A DNA stretch of 64,000 nt from Sympetrum striolatum (GCA_947579665.1 OX388349.1:70746841-70810840); one strand, 5' to 3'; counted from the first letter of the stretch, positions 1-14,050 are shown. The notes: generated by a model from the sequence alone, not told the origin. Numbers and translations are program-made.

Positions 1-2530
1 AGTAATTGACGTAAGTAGCCACCATTTCCGCTCACCAGCATTCGATTGACGATAGAATATCCTAAATTTACTTCACGGTGAGCCTCTACCTCAATAAATC
101 TAGATATGTCCCAATTGAATCCAAATGCAGCCAAACCCTGAGCGAAAGTTTAAATTAAAAAACATTACGCTGTACTTTTACGAAGGAGGTAAACTATCGA
201 GGAAGCCACAACTCAGGGCACCTCCATTGAAATAAAAAATAATTGATCGATGCTAGAAAACTGGATTTAAAATACAAATATCATTTAAATTGTAATTGAG
301 AAGCGTTCATTTACCTTCCTTATTCCATAAGTAAGGTTAATATTGTTCCCATCTCATTTTATTTTCCCTTACCCTTATTTTTCTGATATTTTTCTCACAC
401 TATCTCTTTAATTATTGCATAATTTATGACGATGGGTTGGATGGTAGACGATACTTAGTCTCAATCTCGTCCGAATGGAGTATATTTATTATTATTATCA
501 TATTTAATTAATTATATATTCAAATAACATCAATCTTCACAGACAAATGAAAATACGTTCGGATAGACTAATATTTGATAAATTTCCTTCGCAGAACTAT
601 TTAATTTTCGCTGTTAAATATTTAAAATGGGATAAATTACAAATTAAACTAATATTGCAAAAACAGAACATTGTCTTTCAGCCTGGATGTAAGAAGACAA
701 CCCGAAGACGATAGATACATAAGAATATAAAAGGACCATTAAGAACACCTGTTCTCTAATAGGAAATTGGCTCGAGGAATAATCGATTTAAGATCTATAT
801 AATTCTGGACTGCTGAAGCAATCATATTCGTGAAAATTGAAGCTAAATCAAATTTTCATTCGGTCTATCGCGAGTAACTGCGAATAGAGACCCATCACAA
901 ATGCTAGATATTGAGTAAAAAAGAGGTTTTATCAAATATACTGAATATTTAATTTTATTACATGATCGAAATCTCTAGCGAGTAGCTGAAGCCTTCTATG
1001 GATAAAATTGAAAAGATCCCGCTCTCCATTCTCCATTATTAATTAGCCAGTTCAACTTGACCCTTCAAGAAATTGCAGTTACCACAACCTCCTCTAAATA
1101 CTAACTGCAGCATTTGTGAGACGATATATGAGGTTTGAATACCAGCATAAATGAGTCGAATTAACATGTTCTGCTTTCTGCAGCAGTCAGGGATTGGACG
1201 GGAAGCATTTGTAGGGAGGAAGTTGGGAGAAAAGGTAGGGAAAACGACTGTCCCTTGCTTATCTCTCAGCAAATTGAGGGCAGAGCCAATTAAAAAGATC
1301 GTACGCCTTTTCCAGAAGCACTACCTTGCGTGAAATAATCCCTCCATTTATATGGCAACCGGGAAGTGACCTGTACCCACGAAAATTCACCAAGGTGATC
1401 ATGAAAGCGGTTGACTGCTCATTCGCAGATGAATTCAGTCGATCGATGAAAAATAACATCAGTTCGCTTCGATCGATGGGAAATGTATCAATAGAAGCAG
1501 ATGCGCAATTCGGCGACAGAGCAGCTGTCGCCAATGACAACTCATCCATTGAAATTCTATTTGTAGGTATTTCGATAGGTGACCGAAGGCAGGTGCTTCC
1601 CGAAATCCTCCTCGGCTCCAACGAAGAGCTAACTGGGAATGACGCAAGCCTGTCAATTCATCTGATAGAATCATCCCGAAGAGATTAAACGCCAATATTA
1701 AACAGTTCTGTTGCGGTAGTGTATCTCGAAGTCCTAAAATTATGGCATCAAGTTGCTTCTGTAGCGAAAACAAGACCCACATTAACTATGAGAAATTTGG
1801 TACTTTAAAAACTACCTTTACTGAGGACCGGTTTCATTAGCAAACTTATACAACTCCGAAGTTTTTATTATCAAAATTAATTTTGAATAAGCTAAATCAG
1901 CAATTGCTTGCCATTTGGACCCCTTGCAAAACTGTTATAAATTTCTACATTATCTTCTAAGTTACTCTAAATAGGATGCTTTTGGTGATAAAATCAAAAT
2001 TAATTGGGTTTTATAAGCGCTTAAATATTAAATTATCCAATTAACTTATCCAGTAGATCTACTAAAGAAAGGCAGCTGCTTCATGATCCGTAATATTAAT
2101 TTTATACGCATACCTAGGAATAATTTTAAATGATCATTTATTTTCGTTGGATTAATGAATACAGACGTAGACTCAAAAAATTCTTTTATAAATGATAATG
2201 GTGCCATAAATATGGACCGTAGCAGTGTAATGCTCATTAGAGGCAAGCAATGAGAATGAGTTTTACGACACAGCATAATTAAGAGGCCCTGGGTTTGAGT
2301 TCTAGTCACACAGACATTTTTCATTTCTGTTAACACTTAATAAATTAACTTATAGCTTAATATACGTTAGTTGCTTGAGGTTAGGTTGTTATAAGTTCGT
2401 TTGCCGTCCTCTGCTAAGTTTCACTGATGAACTTACAATATTTACGCTATAGATCCCGCAATAACTGGGTGGTATTAAAACCCTTGAGGTTTATTAAACC
2501 TATTAAATAAACATTTGTAGCGTCCATATC
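1..2530. other. AT-rich spacer, no gene seen
   Basis: Mostly AT-rich noncoding sequence. Overlapping short ORFs at about 1040-1780 on both strands have no recognisable motif and no coherent coding bias. A short TTATTATTATTAT run lies near 489-503 and a 12-base palindrome (AGTAGATCTACT) at 2053-2064. A weak tRNA-like stretch at 2215-2310 is listed separately. Confidence 0.6.
2215..2310 (+). repeat. Weak tRNA-like stretch, possible decayed SINE head
   Basis: A box-B-like sequence GGTTTGAGTTC sits at about 2292-2302, and a box-A-like TAGCAGTGTAATGC at 2220-2233 lies upstream in the same orientation. A T5 run follows at about 2316-2320. The match to polymerase III internal promoter consensus is imperfect and the spacing is slightly long, so this may be a decayed SINE or coincidence. 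Confidence 0.25.
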
Positions 2531-3115
2531 TCAATATTCCCTTTCACACATTACCACCCACGGCGTCATAAGGACAATGCCGATTTTTTCAACCGCCACC
2601 CCTATTGACACCAGCATAATGGACGCGGCATCGCGCGAGATACCATCGAATATAATACCCAAGATAGAGATGCAACGCGGCCGAAAGAAAGGACGAGGAA
2701 AGCTTTCGATGTCCTTCGAAAGAGAAGAATTATTCCGTCTGCGAATGAGCCGTCGCGCCTTATGACAGGCCCCTCTTCCAGATATGCTACACACCTGGAT
2801 GGCGAGCAGAAATCGCATTAGATAAACGGAGGTGGTGGGGGATATCGGATTTACGAGGATGAGAGCGCTCCCTCGACCACAGACGTCGGGCGTATATTAG
2901 AGAAGTCGACTCGTTAAAATGGAGGGCCTCTTCGGAGACAATGGCTTTGGACCTTATCGCTTGGGTCCCATCGCGGGGCCCAGCGATGAGACGACATCGA
3001 GGAGAGAAGAGGAGGGATGGAGATGGAGGAAGATAGGAAAGGAAGGAGAGGAAAAGAGAGGACAAGAAGGAAAGAGAGGGTGGGAAGTGGAGATCGGAAT
3101 TCTTACAAGTATCTT
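2531..3115. other. GC-richer block with a polypurine tract
   Basis: A block of higher GC than its flanks with no recognisable coding content. From about 2991 to 3102 the plus strand is almost purely purine (GA-rich), which suits GAGA-factor binding or simple low-complexity sequence. The open frames on both strands (for example 2787-3137 minus, 2919-3176 plus) translate to low-complexity Arg/Glu/Gly or Ser/Leu/Pro strings and were not called as genes. Confidence 0.45.
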
Positions 3116-4333
3116 TTCTATCGAATGCAATATACACTTATTTATTAATTTGACAGGAAATCTAAAAAAGAGTTAAGCCTAGTTAATAGTTAATAGGGTT
3201 TCTGCTTCCATACTAAGATGAATGGAATATTTTCATTTGTCATTTGGTACAGAAAACAGAAAAATGTATCTTTCATTTTATTTCGTCTCAGTTTTGATCG
3301 TGGATGTGATGAAATGAAAGCTACTGAAGTATGAGTGAATACTTGCACCAATCAAGGTCTATCCTTATGGAATGCAAGAAAAGAGTTACTCATAGAGTCA
3401 TTGTGCTTCACTTGTGTGAACAGGTTCTGCTTATAGCATTCTGGCTCAATGAGGAAAGTAATGGCAAACTACCCCACTCCTCATCCTGCTTAGCGAACTT
3501 CATTCCTCTCAGCATGCTTTTAGTAGCTTATGTCAGAGGGGGTGAAGTACCAACCGGCCTTCGGGCTGAATATTTTACAGAGAGATAGTAAATAGTTATA
3601 GGTTGAATCAATAAACTGAGCTTTAACTACGGTTTTAAGAAAAAGTGAAAACATGGTTAACGATTCACTTATTTCTAAAGATAAATTGTGACAATCGCAA
3701 GATACTATGTAGAAAAGAACGGGATGGAAGATGTTACAATTGGTACCAGCAAGCCATCACTAAGATGCAGCAAGGGGTACGTAAAACCGATATCCCTATT
3801 TAACACTAAAGCCTATTAGCTTCTCTAATGCTTCGCAGAAAAACGTCTCGAGGTCTGAGCATATTTCCTTGAAATGCTTTCTCGTATTCTTTATTGGAAT
3901 AACTACTCAACTGTTTCGTCTACGAGATTTGTGTTGGTAATATTCCTGAGAAACTTTCATCGGTAATTTAGTCTTCCATCCTCAAGCGAATCCTACCGGA
4001 GGACAATCAGGTTAAGAGAAAATAACTGAAACAGAGTAAAACGATGAGTTTGGTAGAAAACTTACTGACGAAGTCAATGGTGTGCTGCAGGGACGGAAAA
4101 TGGGAAAGATGCATTGTATGACAATAAGTAAGAGGAAAAAAAACAAAAAATAACGAGTTGGGGAAAAAATCTAAAATACAATCAGCGAAGGCACATACTT
4201 GAGAAGGAAAGTATTTGCCTTGCAAGTGATGATTACACAGTACCAAAAATATTGGACCATACCATAACCCATACCGTACCATAATACCATAAACGAATTT
4301 ATTCAGAAGCGACGGTGATCGGATGGTGATGCA

Positions 4334-4380
4334 GATTCAGAGAAAATTATTAGTGCGATTCAGAGAAAAATTATTAGTGC
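4334..4380. repeat. Tandem duplication, 23/24-base unit, two copies
   Basis: Copy one spans 4334-4356 and copy two 4357-4380. Both start GATTCAGAGAAAA and end TTATTAGTGC, differing by one A in the internal A run. This is a simple, probably recent, slippage or unequal-repair duplication. Confidence 0.9.
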
Positions 4381-5977
4381 GAAAAAAGAATGATTAATGA
4401 AAGAGAGAAGTGACGGAAAATAGAAAATCCGTGTTTATTAACAATATATGTACAATATTCACGAATACGATGCACTCGTATAACAAATACAGGAAGGCTC
4501 AACATCCAGTCACCAAATGTGAAACGTAGGAAAATTACTAGCTTGAATATAAATTGATGGAGGAAGTGAGAAAACGTGAAAAAGAATAATTTATAGACGA
4601 AAATTTGGCTGTTAGGTTCCTTAAGACATAGTAAATATACAATTACTGAAAGTTAGGGACTACTGAAAGAATTTTCAGATAGCAGAAATTTTGAGAAAGA
4701 AAACAACTTATTAATAAAATATAAAAAAGTATGAAATCAAATCTTTAGAAAATATATTTGTAATGTATAATGCAAATGTATGGGAGGACAAACAGGTGCG
4801 TGTATAAGAATCAGGTATTAAATTGGATTAGAAATGAGGAAAATGTAGTAAAATTAAACTAAGGAGAATTGATACAATGATTGAAAATACAGAAATTTTG
4901 ATAACGATGATAATCAACAAGTAATATTACAGAAAAGAAAAATGGGGCAGAATCAGGGAGAAGATGGAGGAGACGAAGAAAAGAGGAGATTGGGACGTTG
5001 TAGAGAGACAAACAATGCAAAAAAGTAAAATGAAAATAGATCTAAATAAGGACAAAGAGAAGCGAGAGTGTGGTAGAAGAATGAAGTTGGATGAAAAGGA
5101 GAGAAGAAAAGGAGAAAAAGGGATAGAAGGAGAATGGTATGAGTGAGAATGTTTTATAAGGTATGTCCTTGGGCAGACTATTCACCACTTAAGAGTCTCC
5201 CCACCAGACTCGGCCATTTCAGAGTAATTCCCCTCTGATATTGTTCCACAAGACGCCCACGCCACAGAATTAACAAGTAGGAAATTGTGTAGAGCACCAC
5301 AAATGGCCACGTTCCCATCGTAAAACTGTGATATCGACGCTCGTAAAAATCGTCGTAGAATTTCATCACCAAAAGCGCTGGTAAATACTTATATTGCAGA
5401 CTATATTACGGCGAATAAGTATGTATCAGAGAGGGCAAAATCGATTATTTTTATTTTGGAATAATAAATAACTCTACTCGCGAAGAACAAGTTTCTGCGC
5501 GTAATTCTATGGTAAAGTATTCCAGAAAGAAACAAAGCGATATTCCGTCATAAGCAAATCTGTAAGCAAAGTGTATGCGATAATATTTTATGAAAATTTA
5601 TTCCTCCTTGGGCTATTCTGGAGGATACACCAAGTCATAGGAATTTAGCGGAATCACCGTGCACTGGATTCTCAATGAAGCTTTATGCAGCTGTAATAAA
5701 ATTTCTTGGGGAACAGTCCTTTGAAAGCGAATACGTAATTTACTCCATACTAAATATGATTTTGAAGGGATAAAATAAAACCATATTTCCACCTTGACTA
5801 CTACTTGAATACCATCTCGAATTTTCTTTATTTTAGTCGTCCTAAAAATGGATTCGCGAAATTTTCAACGTTTTATAGCAGCTTCTTTCCGTATAATACG
5901 GCGTCGGATATTTTAGTGATGCTATACCTTCTGCAATTTATATCGTGATAAGATTATAGGAAATCATTAGTTACGGG

Positions 5978-6005
5978 AAACCGGAGAGAATAAACCGGAA
6001 AGAAT
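5978..6005. repeat. Tandem duplication, 14-base unit, two copies
   Basis: AAACCGGAGAGAAT at 5978-5991 is followed directly by AAACCGGAAAGAAT at 5992-6005, one mismatch between copies. Confidence 0.85.
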
Positions 6006-7344
6006 AAATGTACCTGCTATCATATGGTTATAACGAATATTTAAGAAATTATCCTCCATTTTGAAATCAATAACAGATGACTTGTTTCGATAAATTTCAT
6101 CGCAGTATTTCCATTCTTATCACCAGCTTATGTTTTATTTCGAGCAGCTCTGTCTGCCCAGTTCCTATTATTTCATCTTTGAATTATTCAAATGCTTTAC
6201 TGTCCCTTACTTAGAACTTTCATTCTCTAAATACTTCTGTGACTTCATTACTCAATGGTACATTCAAAGATATGTCTTTTATAATTATTCTATCTAAAGC
6301 ATAACTAAAAGCAGAGCTAATAACTATGTATGGGGCTGTTCGCAGTATTACTTAACGTATCCAATCAAGTGTAACAGAAAGGTATCGGTTTTGGTTGAAA
6401 GGTTAGCTAGTGGAAGTAATTATGCATCGAAGACGAGGATTCATCAGACTTTCTTTAGCGAAGTTTCGGATAAAAATTCCAAATTTGGTACGGAAGAGCC
6501 TTACCCGGATGCTATCTGCTACTGTTTACGAGGGGTAGCTATTAATCTTGAAGAATAGCCTGTCGTATATTAGCAAGCCTTTATTTTGAAACGATTGCAA
6601 TTTAAAAATAATTGTTATCTCAACAATAAATAGTTTCTCAAAAAATTCCTTCAGAGGAAGGGCAAAGAGAGGACTCTATGACTCATAATCAAATAATTTG
6701 GGATACCGATGTCGACGGCGAGTATCCTACACCAGAAAAACATTCAACGCAAACTTTTTCCGTACAAATTAATGTAGCGGAGTTTTGTCACGGTACAAGG
6801 TGTTTCCAATAATTCAGGAGTCCCTTGGAACCTACCGGAATTAAAATAAGTAAATTATGGACAAAGGGTCTGAGACAAAAAGTGTATGAGATGAATAGCA
6901 TGGCTTCGAAATAACATCATTCAACTCTCAACGTATCAAGTTTTCCAAACCAGGCAGAGATATCTCCGGACTTTGTCCATTTTACGAGAAAACCATACAA
7001 AAAGGTCCAAAATAGACGCAGGGCGTTATAGGACTCACGGAAATATCTCAGACACAAAGACCTAATACTTTATCCAGGAAAGGATTTCCAATTCCTTCAC
7101 GTTGCATAATACGCCATTTGAATGCATGGAAGTCTCTGGAACCGATTCCTCCCGGACATTCTTCATGTAACACGTCTGTTTTCCTTCGAGATCACGAGCA
7201 AGTCCAGGCACGACTCAACACCCTCTCCTTTGCACGCTTTCCATTCCGACCCCATTGGATATTCCTCCCTCGCTCTTAACACCTCGGGTACTTGGCCATA
7301 ATGTATAAATAAAACCACAGATCATCACTGCAGCACAATGGACA

Positions 7345-7425
7345 GAGGTCGCGCGAGTTGACTGAATCAGGTGCGGAACACGCGGACATGCATATTTCCG
7401 TGCGACTGGGTTCGAATACCGAGGA
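7345..7425 (+). repeat. Possible tRNA-like SINE remnant
   Basis: GGTTCGAATACC at 7409-7420 is a good box-B-like sequence (tRNA T-loop). The box A counterpart upstream (around GCGCGAGTTGACTGA, 7350-7364) is poor, and no cloverleaf or acceptor pairing can be drawn. It may be a decayed tRNA-derived SINE or a chance match. Confidence 0.3.
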
Positions 7426-10400
7426 GGCACTGCTTGGCGAGAACAGGATACTCACCACCAAACACAAAAGAAAATTCGAAGTGAAGATTCGTACCCGAAT
7501 CTTTCCACAACCGCCGGTGTCTCCAGCTATAAGAAATAGCAGTTTCGATGGCTAAGAGACTTTTCTCTGGATGGATGAATTCTGAGATGGTGATCCCCAA
7601 TTCCCTCCTGCCCGACGATCACTACACATAAAATTTTAATAAATTTTAAGGTAGCACAGGATTGGTAGTTTATTTACTCTTCAATAAGAACTAAACTTAT
7701 TCGTGAAGATGCGAATATATTACGCCGACTTACTTGAAGTTTTAAATTAAAAAACGTCATTCTCTATTAAAGTTTGAAGTACGATAACACTTTACCAGGA
7801 GAAATGCTTATTCATATATTTTATCTCCTCTTTGCTAGAGAACATATCTCAGGAATAACTCCGTTTTGACAAATAAGGTAGTGTCTTACTTCTCAAGTAT
7901 TGTAGACTGTACATATTACGTACATGCCTTTGACTAGCTTGAAGTTAAATCTGAAAAATTGCGTTATATACTTTGAGTTATTTAATTGCTTACTTTCAAA
8001 GATATTCCCAGGTCCAACTCCCTTTTTTAAATAGATTGCCTCTAAATAACCGAGCAACTGGTCTTTCACCTAGCTAAGACACAGCTAATTCAGGGTTTTC
8101 ACAATATATAATTAGTTTAAAGAAATTTAATTACAAATTTTCAGGTATTTATGAATAATGATCTAATATTACATGATAAAATACAGTTTTGAATGGGGTA
8201 TTTAATCATGAGCTTACAAAACCCTTAGCCGCTTCATCAGTGCACATAAGGTGCGCAATAACTCAAGTTGTTGTAATTTATATATTTCTAACCCGCAAAA
8301 TCTATCTTGTTTTTCTATCTTCCTTGCGTACTGGCATACATCATTTTAGTCACAATCTCTCATTCATTCCCTTCACACGTTCAAACGTCAACAACGAACC
8401 TCTTCCATACTAAACACCCCGATTTCTATCATTCCACTTATTCCCTGTCAATCGCTAAGTCAAATTCCTTAATGATAATGAAAAATACATTAATTGTCTC
8501 TCATAAACAATAGCACCTGAATGAATGAGATAATAAGGATACTGAGAGAAAAATAAATGAGGAATTGAACCACCTACAGCAGTTATGTAACGATATGGAT
8601 ATATAGCAGTAAATGATAAACTATTGAATGAAATATGAGCTTAGAAATAATATGTTATACAATCCTAACTAATACTTTTTTTTCCAGGCGATTGTAAGAA
8701 TACAGATGAAAAGACAAGAGAAATTATGGGAAGTTTAACAAATTGCCACACTCTCATAGTATAACCATAGAGTAAGGATACCCTTACTCTATGGTATAAC
8801 CAAATAAAATTTCTATTTCCCATAAAGTACAAGCTACTCCACATTTTGAATAATTGTCAATTACTGATTCAGCGCCAAAATTAGTTGATTATTAGTTAGT
8901 GAAAGATCATCAACAGATTACTTTTTCATGGCACTTAAACTAGATATTAAAAATTTAACGATCTGTTTGAAAGCCAGGACCTGTTGCGAAGACATAAAAG
9001 TTTGGTTTGGGATGCTAAGTCAAATAAAATTGAACAGGTGATCCGTGAAAGAATTCCTCCAAATCTCTCTTTCTCTTTGTTTCCTTTGCAAACAGTTTTA
9101 ATGGGCGTTAGGTCCTTCCAAAAGGACCCATAACCGGCCGAAGCGAGGATGTGACTCTACTAAGAGCCACTTCAAAAAGCATGCACTCTCGCTTGGAGGA
9201 CATTAAAAAGGCTCTTTATAACCGTTTTGCGAGATACTGCATCCCCATTGACCTGGAAAAGAAACAGACCACCCTCTCAAAGGCTAGACACCCTCTTCTC
9301 TTCCGATGAATAAGGGGACGCAATTTTTTTCAGCATCCGCGATCGTTTCCGAAACCTTTCGAGAAAAAAAGCTAAGTCTGGGATCTCTTTGACAACTACG
9401 AAGATTAGAGAAGGATATTGCAATCGATAACGTACCAAAGAGCAAGACTCATGAGGGAAAATAAATGAATTACGTAGGTGTTGATTGGAGGACTGTATCA
9501 GTATGAAAGACAAGTTTAGACCGAAAACTAATAAATTTTTCTCCTTCCACATTTGTTAAAAGTCTTATAGAAGTTAACATGACAAACAGCAACACATATC
9601 AAACTTACCACACGAATTTTATTTCTGAAACGTACGGCTACATTGCTAAAACGTCCTCATATTAGCCTTGAGTACTTACGACTGAGGAAAAGCCGATTTT
9701 TATACCGCGTTAACACGCTATCTTTCAATTAGTTACTGCGTTCTATAAAATTTGAAATCGTACATATTATTTTCATACGCTAAGTACATTTTGCTAAGAA
9801 AACACGCTTTACTAGCAATTTATTTTTGGGAATAAAGCTACCTTCATAAAAAGAAATTTTCAAGCGAAACCTAAAAATGCTAGTGTTTAGAATTGAATTA
9901 AATTACTTCGTATTTGTTGCATTTAAATTTTAATGCGGACCTGTTCCTAAAACACAAGTGGTAGCAACTAATCTTTTTTTTTCAATTTCTGTTCTATGTA
10001 AAGTTAAAGGAAGAGCGGCATTCAAAGGAAAATAAAAAACGAGTTTTGGGACATTTGTGACACCTACGGAGTTTGGAGGAGAACCAAAAGCCCTTCCATA
10101 ACATAGCGGGTGTGAAAGAGCTATAACCCACTTGACTGTGGGAACATTCGGGGAGTACCCCAAGAAACGTATCCTAAGCAGACGTGGTGACAATTAGCCT
10201 TCCTCCCACGCAAGACACGTGTCCGAGGCCATAACGCCACCAAAATGTCTCACTCCCCTCGTCTGCGACATCGCTTAGCACTCAATGGCCTAATCCACGC
10301 CCAAGCATCCGAGATAAATAAACGATTTTGGACTGGAAAGAGAGTCTCGCTTGAGTGGCTGCGCCGATAAGGCGAAATTAAAAATAATAGTTTATGTTGA

Positions 10401-12075
10401 AGTACGAAGAAAAATACTCGGTCCACGTCATCGTTAAATGATTTCCAGTTTTTTTAAGATCCTGAACTACACTATGAGATGGTAGGCTGGCATGCATCAA
10501 CGTAACAAATAGAATAAGATCGAAAATTTTTCAAAAACTTTGGGGTGAATATTTTATATACAGTTTGTATTTTTTAGTCAATAAATGAATGAATTAATCG
10601 CCATTCACGCACCGATATTACAATTAGCAGTGACTCCTAGTTCTCAGAAAATAATACTTCTCGTAATTCCATTGCAATGACGATGCTAGACTGTGTCCCG
10701 CACTCCCGGATTTTTCCCGAGTTTGTCATCCCTCTCAAGGCATACCAAAGATACTTCTCGGGGTAAACCTACCCCATCTACAAAACCGTTATATTCATCT
10801 CTTTGAAATTGACAGACATTGTACTCTTGGATTTGATTAATAATTATTGATATCCTCATTCTCATAAATATGGGTTAAAGGCCTTCCAGAAAATGTTAGA
10901 AAAGGTAAATAACGATTTCCATTGCAAACAGAAATGCATAATTATGATCATTTCATAGTTCACTTAACTTCTTTAAATATTAAGATTATTATATTAATAT
11001 AAGATATAATATTAACTTACACCGATAGCTATTAGATACGAACGTAATTTTGGGCGGACATGTTAAGCGATTATTATATCAAGTAAATATTTCTTTAGCA
11101 TACGAAACCAATTTATACAGAAAATTAAATAGAAGAGAAAATGCAAGTAATTTTCGCACAATGATAGGATTCCATGTTCTAAATGATCTCAGATTTTTAC
11201 TTATTTGACTTGATCACTGGTATTACTTTATTTTTAGACTTCAATTTAAAGAAATTATAGAAAGAAGTGAAGAAAGGATTTTAGGGAAGGGATTCAGGGT
11301 AACAAAAATAATACTCATGGATGTACTTAGGTAAAATTGCATAATATAACTACGGTAAAAATCATTCGCCCATCGATGAAAATAATAGTTATTTCTTTTT
11401 CTGTTTGGTTTGCGTTTGCAGTTATTTTGTTAATTATATTTATTTCTAATCCTATATCTGTAGAGTTCCGATCAAGACAAGTGATGCGAAAATAGGATTC
11501 AAGAATATAGAAAGGCTCGCTATTAAAAACACCCCCAATTATAAAACGACAACCTCTACAATTGAAACCGAACGACATCAAAACCTACCAGGTGTAATTA
11601 CAAGAGCAGAGATGTATCTGAATCATTAAAACGCACGTTTGCTTCGCGAATACATGGTAAATTTTGGAAAATGAGCATTTGTGAAGCGTTTAAAACTGGA
11701 GTGAACTAAAAAATTCTGAATGGTAAGAGAAGAAATGCCTTTTAAGTACTTAGACTGGAGGCCATTTTAAATCTCCACTATCACCTACCGAAAAGCCCTG
11801 AGTGAGAAATGAGTCTTACTGGGAATAATAAGTCGTGAGGTAACTTGCTCCACCTTTAGAATGTTTGAAGTTGTAAAATTCTAAGTGCGAGTGCGGCTCT
11901 ATGACCCTATGCATTGCAGTTTTCATAGCACCAACAATATGATACAAAAATGAACGCCATCACTCAGCATGACTCATATCTAAGTAGTTTTCGCATTATT
12001 GAACACGCACGTCGCAGTACACGGATAAAATATTTTCTCAATTTCTACCAATAACCAGATGAAAAATATTCCATT
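7426..12075. other. AT-rich spacer, no gene seen
   Basis: No recognisable coding exon. The only structure I can support is the short hairpin at 8764-8795, listed separately. Open frames at 9277-9552, 9930-10193 and 11327-11581 (minus) have no recognisable motif and sit in stop-containing AT-rich sequence. Confidence 0.6.
8764..8795. repeat. Short perfect hairpin, copy 1 of a dispersed pair
   Basis: ACCATAGAGTAAGG (8764-8777) and its exact reverse complement CCTTACTCTATGGT (8782-8795) are separated by four bases, giving a 14-bp stem. A diverged version of the same stem occurs at 46475-46515, about 37.7 kb away, so this looks like a dispersed hairpin repeat, for example a small foldback element or the end of a larger one. 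Confidence 0.8.
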
Positions 12076-12690
12076 CATCAATATATGGTATCAGAAAAAG
12101 GCATACAAATCTTTAGTGTATGCACCGGGAAAAGTTTCCCAGCACTATCATAGAAAGGAGAGGGCGATGGAGACCTACTAAACGCCCACCACCAAATAGA
12201 TCGACCACAACGAGGAGAAGCACGCACCGAGCGCACGGTCATAAATGGAAGCATTTCTTTGATCCTTAAAAATGTACAAGGAGTGCCATTACGATCCAAA
12301 CACGCTCGCGTCAAGTATTAACTCTCCCAGAGTGACATTCGGCCGTTATGGAGAAGATGTGTAAAGAGGAGGATGGTCGACCACGCCCACTGCGATGCTA
12401 AGGCACGGACGATCGATGCTGACGCAACTGCGGGCCGCTTTATCGCAGGCCGTGCGGCACGCGTGCTCTGCAAACACTACGCGAGACGCAAGCGGGAGAC
12501 ATAGGGTGAGCGGGAGGCGTGTCTCGCCCAAGTGATAAGAACGAGGATTAAACGGCGTGCGATAATCCTGGCGATGGAGTCTGAGTGGCTGTGCAGAGAG
12601 ATGGAGAGCAAACGATTCCGTTGCGCTGATTGTGGGAGAGTGCACAGTTCTGGACGTGATAGGGCACGGAGAGAGAGGACGATTGGGGGA
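12076..12690. other. GC-richer, CpG-containing block, no gene recognised
   Basis: Higher GC than the flanks with many CG dinucleotides. Minus-strand open frames at 12078-12314 and 12346-12645 have no recognisable domain. It could be a regulatory element, an unrecognised untranslated exon or an old insertion; nothing decides between these. Confidence 0.35.
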
Positions 12691-14050
12691 TGAACGGGGA
12701 AGTATTCAAAAGCGAAAGAATGATCAACCTATTCTAAATTTCGCTCACTCCATCGGATATGGATAATGCTTTGGCCGGTATCCAAACAATCCTAAACAGT
12801 ACAACACGGGACCAATAAGATAATTACAACAAATGAAAAGTGTCCACAAGGCAGCCTAATATGTTTAATAGAAAACTATAGAATTAAGCAATAGATTGAA
12901 AAAAAAAGAAGATCCCAGCATATTTTTCAGCAAAAAAACTAAAGAATTGTGTGCTTTGCTGGATAATGATACCAAAAAATTGAAATCAGACGAAAATATT
13001 AATTTATAGAAAATCTATAGCAACTTATAGTTTACAGGTTAAATATTCGGCTAACATTTGCTAAATAAAGTTTCTACTGAGTTAGGAATAGTAGTAAAAA
13101 TTAAAGCTTTGAAGAAAACATTAGGTCGTTAAGAAAGGTTGTATAGGGTTGAATGGATCTGAAATTAACTGATACTTAGAGATAATCCATTCAAATATAA
13201 CCACTACTGGAACAGAAATAGTATATTCAGTAATATTTTTATTTAAAACAATTTTTGGGTCGGCTGATAAATACAAATTCAGCGTTATTATGCTTTAAAT
13301 TTGCATATGGCATTTTCTGGTATTCCTTTAATGTATACCTTTTATTGGATATTACTTCCATAAAAAACTCGGTCTTCAACCGAGTTACCCATCTGAGACA
13401 AGAACGTATTACGCTCTTATGAATGTATGATTTCCTTTTAGTTAAATTCGTTGAATTTCTGGTCTAATAAGCCTTCTGGGATACTAGTAATCTGCTTTCT
13501 GGGATACTGGTTATCGTAATAATTATATAGACAAACACCGAGTTATGAAGCAGAATGGATAAATTTAGAACTCGTCGCAAAAACAAACGAATTTACTGCG
13601 TGACATAGAGACAGCGAAGTAGAATCGACAATTAAACCAAAATTTGACTGGTATTTATCAACGATTTTACGAAAATTACACATTGAGTGGTTGGCATGTA
13701 ATTGGAAAAACATAACAAATGCATTAAAACCATAAGAGAGATGCAAAAAATGTTATAAGAAAAATACACATTCGATGAAATATTTCAACATAAAGCAAAA
13801 CCCTTTTCAACAATAGAGATTGTACACCTAAAATGCTCTCCAATCGCAGGCTTGCACATATACAGAAACACTACCCAAAATACACCGATTTAAAGCCGAC
13901 TCGCATCTCTTAACGGGCACAAATCATCTTCAATTTCCTATCCCTCCATTACTTGATTCGATTTTCGAACCCCATGTCTCCCCTAACTCTTTAAAGCTGT
14001 ATTCCCGGACACCTACATAAATAAATACGCAGACACATCAACACTATTAC
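12691..14050. other. AT-rich spacer, no gene seen
   Basis: No gene recognised. It contains an 8-bp stem, 5-base loop hairpin at 13366-13386 (AACTCGGT / ACCGAGTT) and a near-tandem duplication at 13474-13515, listed separately. Confidence 0.6.
13474..13515. repeat. Near-tandem duplication, 19-base unit
   Basis: TTCTGGGATACTAGTAATC at 13474-13492 recurs as TTCTGGGATACTGGTTATC at 13497-13515, with two mismatches and a four-base spacer. Confidence 0.85.

Larger units (their letters stand above)
3116..7344. other. AT-rich spacer, no gene seen
   Basis: No recognisable gene. It holds two short tandem duplications (4334-4380 and 5978-6005, listed separately), an imperfect ACCATA repeat near 4255-4290, and a purine-rich stretch at about 4920-5146 whose open frame encodes only Lys/Glu/Arg-rich low-complexity sequence. 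Confidence 0.6.
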
